From the NCBI GenBank assembly GCA_943357015.1, contig CALRFZ010000027.1, positions 1 through 7,905 on the forward strand: a stretch of DNA of 7,905 nt, in the 5' to 3' direction. The notes beneath the pieces are model-generated. The model was not told the DNA's origin. It saw only the letters and a list, made by a program, of their open reading frames with translations, and searched no databases. The position numbers were made by a program, and so were the translations under genes. How positions within the stretch are numbered: position 1 is the first letter of the stretch; each line of letters opens with the position of its first letter. This stretch comes from Candidatus Staskawiczbacteria bacterium (GTDB lineage Bacteria; Patescibacteriota; Minisyncoccia; Minisyncoccales; Staskawiczbacteraceae). Below are positions 4,937-7,905 of the stretch, piece after piece.

Positions 4937-7762
4937 TTATTTTGTGCCAATTTTCAGATATTTTCCGGTGTAACTTTGTTTATTTTTGACAATTTCTGAT
5001 GGCGCTCCTTGAGCGATAATTTTTCCACCACCATCACCACCTTCTGGCCCCAAATCAATAATATAATCAACGCAGGCGATAAAATCGGTATTGTGTTCAA
5101 TTGTTAAAACGGTATTGCCTTTATCAACTAAATTGCGTAAAACAGAAACCAGTTTTTTGATATCTTCAAAATGCAAACCCGTAGTTGGTTCATCTAAAAT
5201 ATATAAGGTATTGCCCGTATCGCGCCGAGAAAGCTCAGTGGCCAATTTAACTCTTTGAGCTTCTCCTCCTGATAAAGATGTGGCAGATTGCCCCAGCTCA
5301 ACATAAGAAAGTCCCACCTCTTTTAAGGTTTTCATTTTATCGTAAATAGCTGGAATGTTTTTAAAAAATTCACCCGCTTCTTCAATGGTTAATTTTAATA
5401 CATCGGCAATGTTTTTATCTTTATAAGTAATTTGCAAAACCTCATTACTGTAACGCTTGCCACGACATTCTTGACATTCAACATAAATATCTGGCAAAAA
5501 ATACATTTCTACTTTTTTTGTCCCCTGACCTTCGCAGGATTCGCATCTCCCACCTTTAACATTAAAACTAAATCGGCCAGCTAAATAACCACGAATTTTC
5601 GCTTCGCGAGTCTCGGCAAACAAATCCCGAATAAAAGAAAATGCGCCAGTATAAGTCGCTGGGTTAGACCTTGGCGTCCGCCCAATTGGCGACTGGTCAA
5701 TCATTACTACTTTATTAATATTTTCACTGCCGGTAATTTCTTTGTGTGCTCCGGGCTCGTCTTTAGCCCGATAAAATTGTTTTAGCAATGACCTAGCTAA
5801 AATATCATTAACTAGCGATGACTTACCCGACCCCGAAACTCCCGTCACGCAAATAAACTGGCCAAGCGGAAACTTAACATCAATATTTTTTAAATTATTT
5901 TCTTTGGCGCCCTTAACGGTTAAATACTTTTGATTTTTAATTTGCAAGCCCAGATGTTTAACGTCTGATACTTTTTTTCTGCCAGAAAGATATTCCCCTG
6001 TTAAGCATTTGGATTTTAAAATTTGATCAGGAGTGCCCTCAAAAACAACCTTACCGCCGTGCTTGCCCGCCCCATGGCCAATATCAATAATCCAATCGCA
6101 AGCTAGCATAGTTTGCTGGTCGTGCTCTACCACAATTACGGTGTTGCCCAAATCGCGTAATTGCAAAAGCGTATCAATTAAACGGTGCTGATCACGAGCG
6201 TGCAGACCAATAGACGGTTCATCTAAAATATAAAGCACCCCAGAAAGCCGAGACCCAATTTGCGTTGCCAAACGAATACGCTGTTCTTCTCCACCCGAAA
6301 GTGTACCGGCTTTTCTATCCAAATTTAAATAATTTAAACCTACATCAATTAAAAACTGTATCCTATCAATAATTTCTTTAGTAATCGGCTGACTAATTTT
6401 GGCATCGTTAGTTTTAAGACTTTTTTGCAAACCCGCAAAAAAACCTTGCAATTTATCTATTGGCATTTGAACAATTTGATAAATTGACTTATCACCAACT
6501 GTCACCGCTAATATTTCTGGTTTTAACCGTTTACCCAAGCAGGTAGGACACTTTTTAATCACCATATATTGATCAATTTCCTGCCGAGTCCAATCTGAAT
6601 CAGTTTGATGATAACGTTTTTCCAAATTAGCAATTACACCCTCAAAACCCGCGCCATCACCCTTTAAAATAATATCAATAATACCATTAGGTAAATTTTT
6701 CACTGGTTCATTTAAAGAAAAATTGTATTTTTGCGCTACTTCTTCCAGCTTCCAGCTAAACCAACCCTGCCGACCAACTTTATGACTGGCGTTGGCCCAC
6801 GGACGAATTGCGCCTTCGGCAATAGTCAGATTTTTATTAGGAATTACCAATTCAGGCGATACTTCTAATTTTTCACCCAGACCCGTGCATTCCGAACAAG
6901 CGCCAAAAGGACTATTAAAAGAAAACATCCGCGGTTCTAATTCCGACAAAGAAATCCCACAATATTCACAGGCAAAATGTTCAGAAAAGACTTCGTCTTT
7001 AAACATTTGACCTTTAACATCTGACATTTGACTTACAATTACAATGCCCTTACCCAGTTTTAAGGCGGTTTCTAAGGAATCTACCAACCTTGATTTGTCT
7101 AAGTTATCATCTAATACCAATCTATCAACTACCGCTTCAATACTGTGTTTTTTATTTTTATCCAAGGTTTTAAACGATGCCTCATCAATGGGATATAAAT
7201 CACCGTCAATTCTAACCCGAATAAATCCAGATCTTTGAATTTCTTGCAGTACGGCTATATGTTCACCTTTTTTATTTTTAATTACTGGACCTAAAATAAT
7301 AACCTGACCGACTTTGGGTAATTTTAAAATCTGATCTACAATCTGATCAATGGTTTGACGCGCAATTATTTTACCGCAACTAGGGCAATGTGGCTTGCCA
7401 ACCCGAGCATACAAAAGACGCAGATAATCATAAATTTCTGTAATCGTCCCCACAGTACTGCGGGGATTGTGCATGGCTTTTCTCTGATCAATAGAAATCG
7501 CTGGACTAATGCCCTCAATTTTATCCACATCGGGTTTATCCATAACACCCAAAAACTGCCGAGCATAAGCCGACAAACTTTCCACATAACGACGCTGACC
7601 TTCGGCATACAAAGTATCAAACGCCAAAGAAGATTTTCCCGACCCAGATAAACCCGTAATAACCACCAGCTTGTTTTTAGGAATATCCAAGCTAATATTC
7701 TTTAGGTTATGAACTCTGGCGCCACGAATTTTAATAAAATCCTGATAATTATTTTTTGCCAT
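4937..7762 (-). CDS. uvrA: Excinuclease ABC subunit A (UvrA)
   Basis: DNA-damage sensor of nucleotide excision repair; a dimeric ABC ATPase that finds lesions and loads UvrB. At 941 residues it is full length. First ABC module: Walker A GLSGSGKSS (37-45), signature LSGGEEQR (488-495), Walker B LYILDEP with D514/E515. Second module: Walker A GVSGSGKSS (641-649), signature LSGGEAQR (830-837), Walker B D857/E858. Zinc modules: C265/C268 with C289/C292, and C740/C743 with C763/C766, the DNA-contacting finger. Further CxxC pairs are at C126/C129 and C405/C408. The start is supported by the conserved IRGARVHNLKNI block from residue 12 and by AAGAGA just upstream. It has its own promoter at 7795-7823. 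Oddity: residues 245-255 are encoded by a 7-nt repeat block in a loop that is variable among UvrA proteins. The interdomain linker near 599-611 is also unlike typical sequences. Confidence 0.98.
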   Translation of the reverse strand: MAKNNYQDFIKIRGARVHNLKNISLDIPKNKLVVITGLSGSGKSSLAFDTLYAEGQRRYVESLSAYARQFLGVMDKPDVDKIEGISPAISIDQRKAMHNPRSTVGTITEIYDYLRLLYARVGKPHCPSCGKIIARQTIDQIVDQILKLPKVGQVIILGPVIKNKKGEHIAVLQEIQRSGFIRVRIDGDLYPIDEASFKTLDKNKKHSIEAVVDRLVLDDNLDKSRLVDSLETALKLGKGIVIVSQMSDVKGQMFKDEVFSEHFACEYCGISLSELEPRMFSFNSPFGACSECTGLGEKLEVSPELVIPNKNLTIAEGAIRPWANASHKVGRQGWFSWKLEEVAQKYNFSLNEPVKNLPNGIIDIILKGDGAGFEGVIANLEKRYHQTDSDWTRQEIDQYMVIKKCPTCLGKRLKPEILAVTVGDKSIYQIVQMPIDKLQGFFAGLQKSLKTNDAKISQPITKEIIDRIQFLIDVGLNYLNLDRKAGTLSGGEEQRIRLATQIGSRLSGVLYILDEPSIGLHARDQHRLIDTLLQLRDLGNTVIVVEHDQQTMLACDWIIDIGHGAGKHGGKVVFEGTPDQILKSKCLTGEYLSGRKKVSDVKHLGLQIKNQKYLTVKGAKENNLKNIDVKFPLGQFICVTGVSGSGKSSLVNDILARSLLKQFYRAKDEPGAHKEITGSENINKVVMIDQSPIGRTPRSNPATYTGAFSFIRDLFAETREAKIRGYLAGRFSFNVKGGRCESCEGQGTKKVEMYFLPDIYVECQECRGKRYSNEVLQITYKDKNIADVLKLTIEEAGEFFKNIPAIYDKMKTLKEVGLSYVELGQSATSLSGGEAQRVKLATELSRRDTGNTLYILDEPTTGLHFEDIKKLVSVLRNLVDKGNTVLTIEHNTDFIACVDYIIDLGPEGGDGGGKIIAQGAPSEIVKNKQSYTGKYLKIGTK
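6997..7031. repeat. Heptamer repeat inside the uvrA coding region
   Basis: Five consecutive 7-nt units related to CATTTGA (plus-strand sense). Units at 7004-7010 and 7025-7031 are identical, 7018-7024 differs by one base, and those at 6997 and 7011 are CTTTAAA and CCTTTAA. Because 21 nt is seven codons, the block encodes a short repeated peptide, QMSDVKG then QMFKDEV (UvrA residues 245-258). It lies between the GIVIV strand and the first zinc module, where UvrA proteins vary in length, so the frame and fold are kept. Confidence 0.75.
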
Positions 7763-7772
7763 AAAATCTCTT

Positions 7773-7788
7773 GCAAAATTAATTTTGC
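7773..7788. promoter_or_regulatory. 16-bp perfect palindrome at the uvrA transcription start
   Basis: GCAAAATTAATTTTGC is a perfect palindrome, 10 bp upstream of the uvrA ATG and about 6 bp downstream of the -10 hexamer. The predicted start point falls at its edge. Position and symmetry fit a repressor operator; a small RNA hairpin is less likely because there is no loop. It does not match the LexA boxes known to me from E. coli (CTG-N10-CAG) or Bacillus-type (CGAAC-N4-GTTCG). Confidence 0.45.
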
Positions 7789-7794
7789 GCTTTC

Positions 7795-7823
7795 ATTCTA
7801 TCTTTTTCTAGCAGATATTTCAA
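7795..7823 (-). promoter_or_regulatory. uvrA promoter, sigma70 type
   Basis: TTGAAA (7818-7823) and TAGAAT (7795-7800) on the minus strand, spaced by exactly 17 bp, each match 5 of 6 consensus bases. This is the best promoter in the window. The start point would be near 7788, giving a leader of about 25 nt with AAGAGA before the ATG at 7762. Confidence 0.7.
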
Positions 7824-7903
7824 GGATTTGTATAACCCCACCCACTTCTGGACTTTTCGATTGGATTAAAAATAACTGGTCGGCTTTCTTGCCATTGTAT
7901 CAT
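7820..7903 (-). CDS. Possible C-terminal end of an upstream gene (partial, doubtful)
   Basis: An open frame enters from the right edge and reads MIQWQESRPVIFNPIEKSRS followed by GWGYTNP and a TGA at 7820-7822. The stop lies inside the uvrA -35 hexamer, a common arrangement when one gene ends and the next promoter begins. I do not recognise the sequence, and 27 codons are too few to judge. A second frame (ending MARKPTSYF) is also open to the edge. The start Met shown may be internal. The region could equally be non-coding. Confidence 0.2.
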   Translation of the reverse strand: MIQWQESRPVIFNPIEKSRSGWGYTNP

Positions 7904-7905
7904 AA

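Noticed and set aside
6792..7651. Several open frames on both strands within uvrA (64 to 98 codons)
   Set aside because: All overlap the conserved UvrA frame and have compositions expected of shadow frames.

Overview
The window is AT-rich with every convincing gene on the minus strand. Read in the direction of transcription (right to left) the order is uvrA (excision repair), groES and groEL (chaperonin), a small protein with two zinc ribbons, lemA, htpX (membrane metalloprotease) and a broken DUF5674-type gene that reaches the left edge. The gene complement, the lemA-htpX pair, the DUF5674 relic and the AT-rich spacers suggest a Candidate Phyla Radiation (Patescibacteria) genome, perhaps Parcubacteria-like. 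This is inferred from general family knowledge, not from a computed phylogeny. The intact reading frames end normally and give no sign of stop-codon reassignment.

Layout: 7773-7905 holds a good sigma70-type promoter for uvrA, a 16-bp palindrome at its predicted start point, and perhaps the tail of an upstream gene. uvrA (4937-7762) is full length. The spacer 4793-4936 holds a weak promoter, a 7-nt-periodic repeat block with a hairpin, and the groES ribosome binding site. groES and groEL are separated by an unusually long 122-bp spacer filled with an imperfect inverted repeat. After groEL come a long perfect-centre palindrome and an intrinsic terminator. The zinc-ribbon gene, lemA and htpX follow, again separated by repeat-filled spacers, and the DUF5674 relic starts only 3 bp after htpX.

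Functionally, the groESL, lemA and htpX genes form a protein and envelope quality-control neighbourhood: cytosolic folding, plus membrane proteolysis with its usual LemA neighbour. uvrA is an independent DNA-repair gene with its own promoter.

The most interesting signal is not a gene. Four separate intergenic spacers contain short degenerate tandem repeats with a period of 7 nt. Each spacer uses a different 7-nt word, and three of the four are arranged as inverted repeats. A fifth block of the same kind lies inside the uvrA reading frame, in a variable loop, where 21 nt (three heptamers) gives a 7-residue peptide repeat. This looks like a heptamer-repeat system active in spacers and tolerated in a coding region. 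The second notable item is the double-lesion DUF5674 pseudogene.
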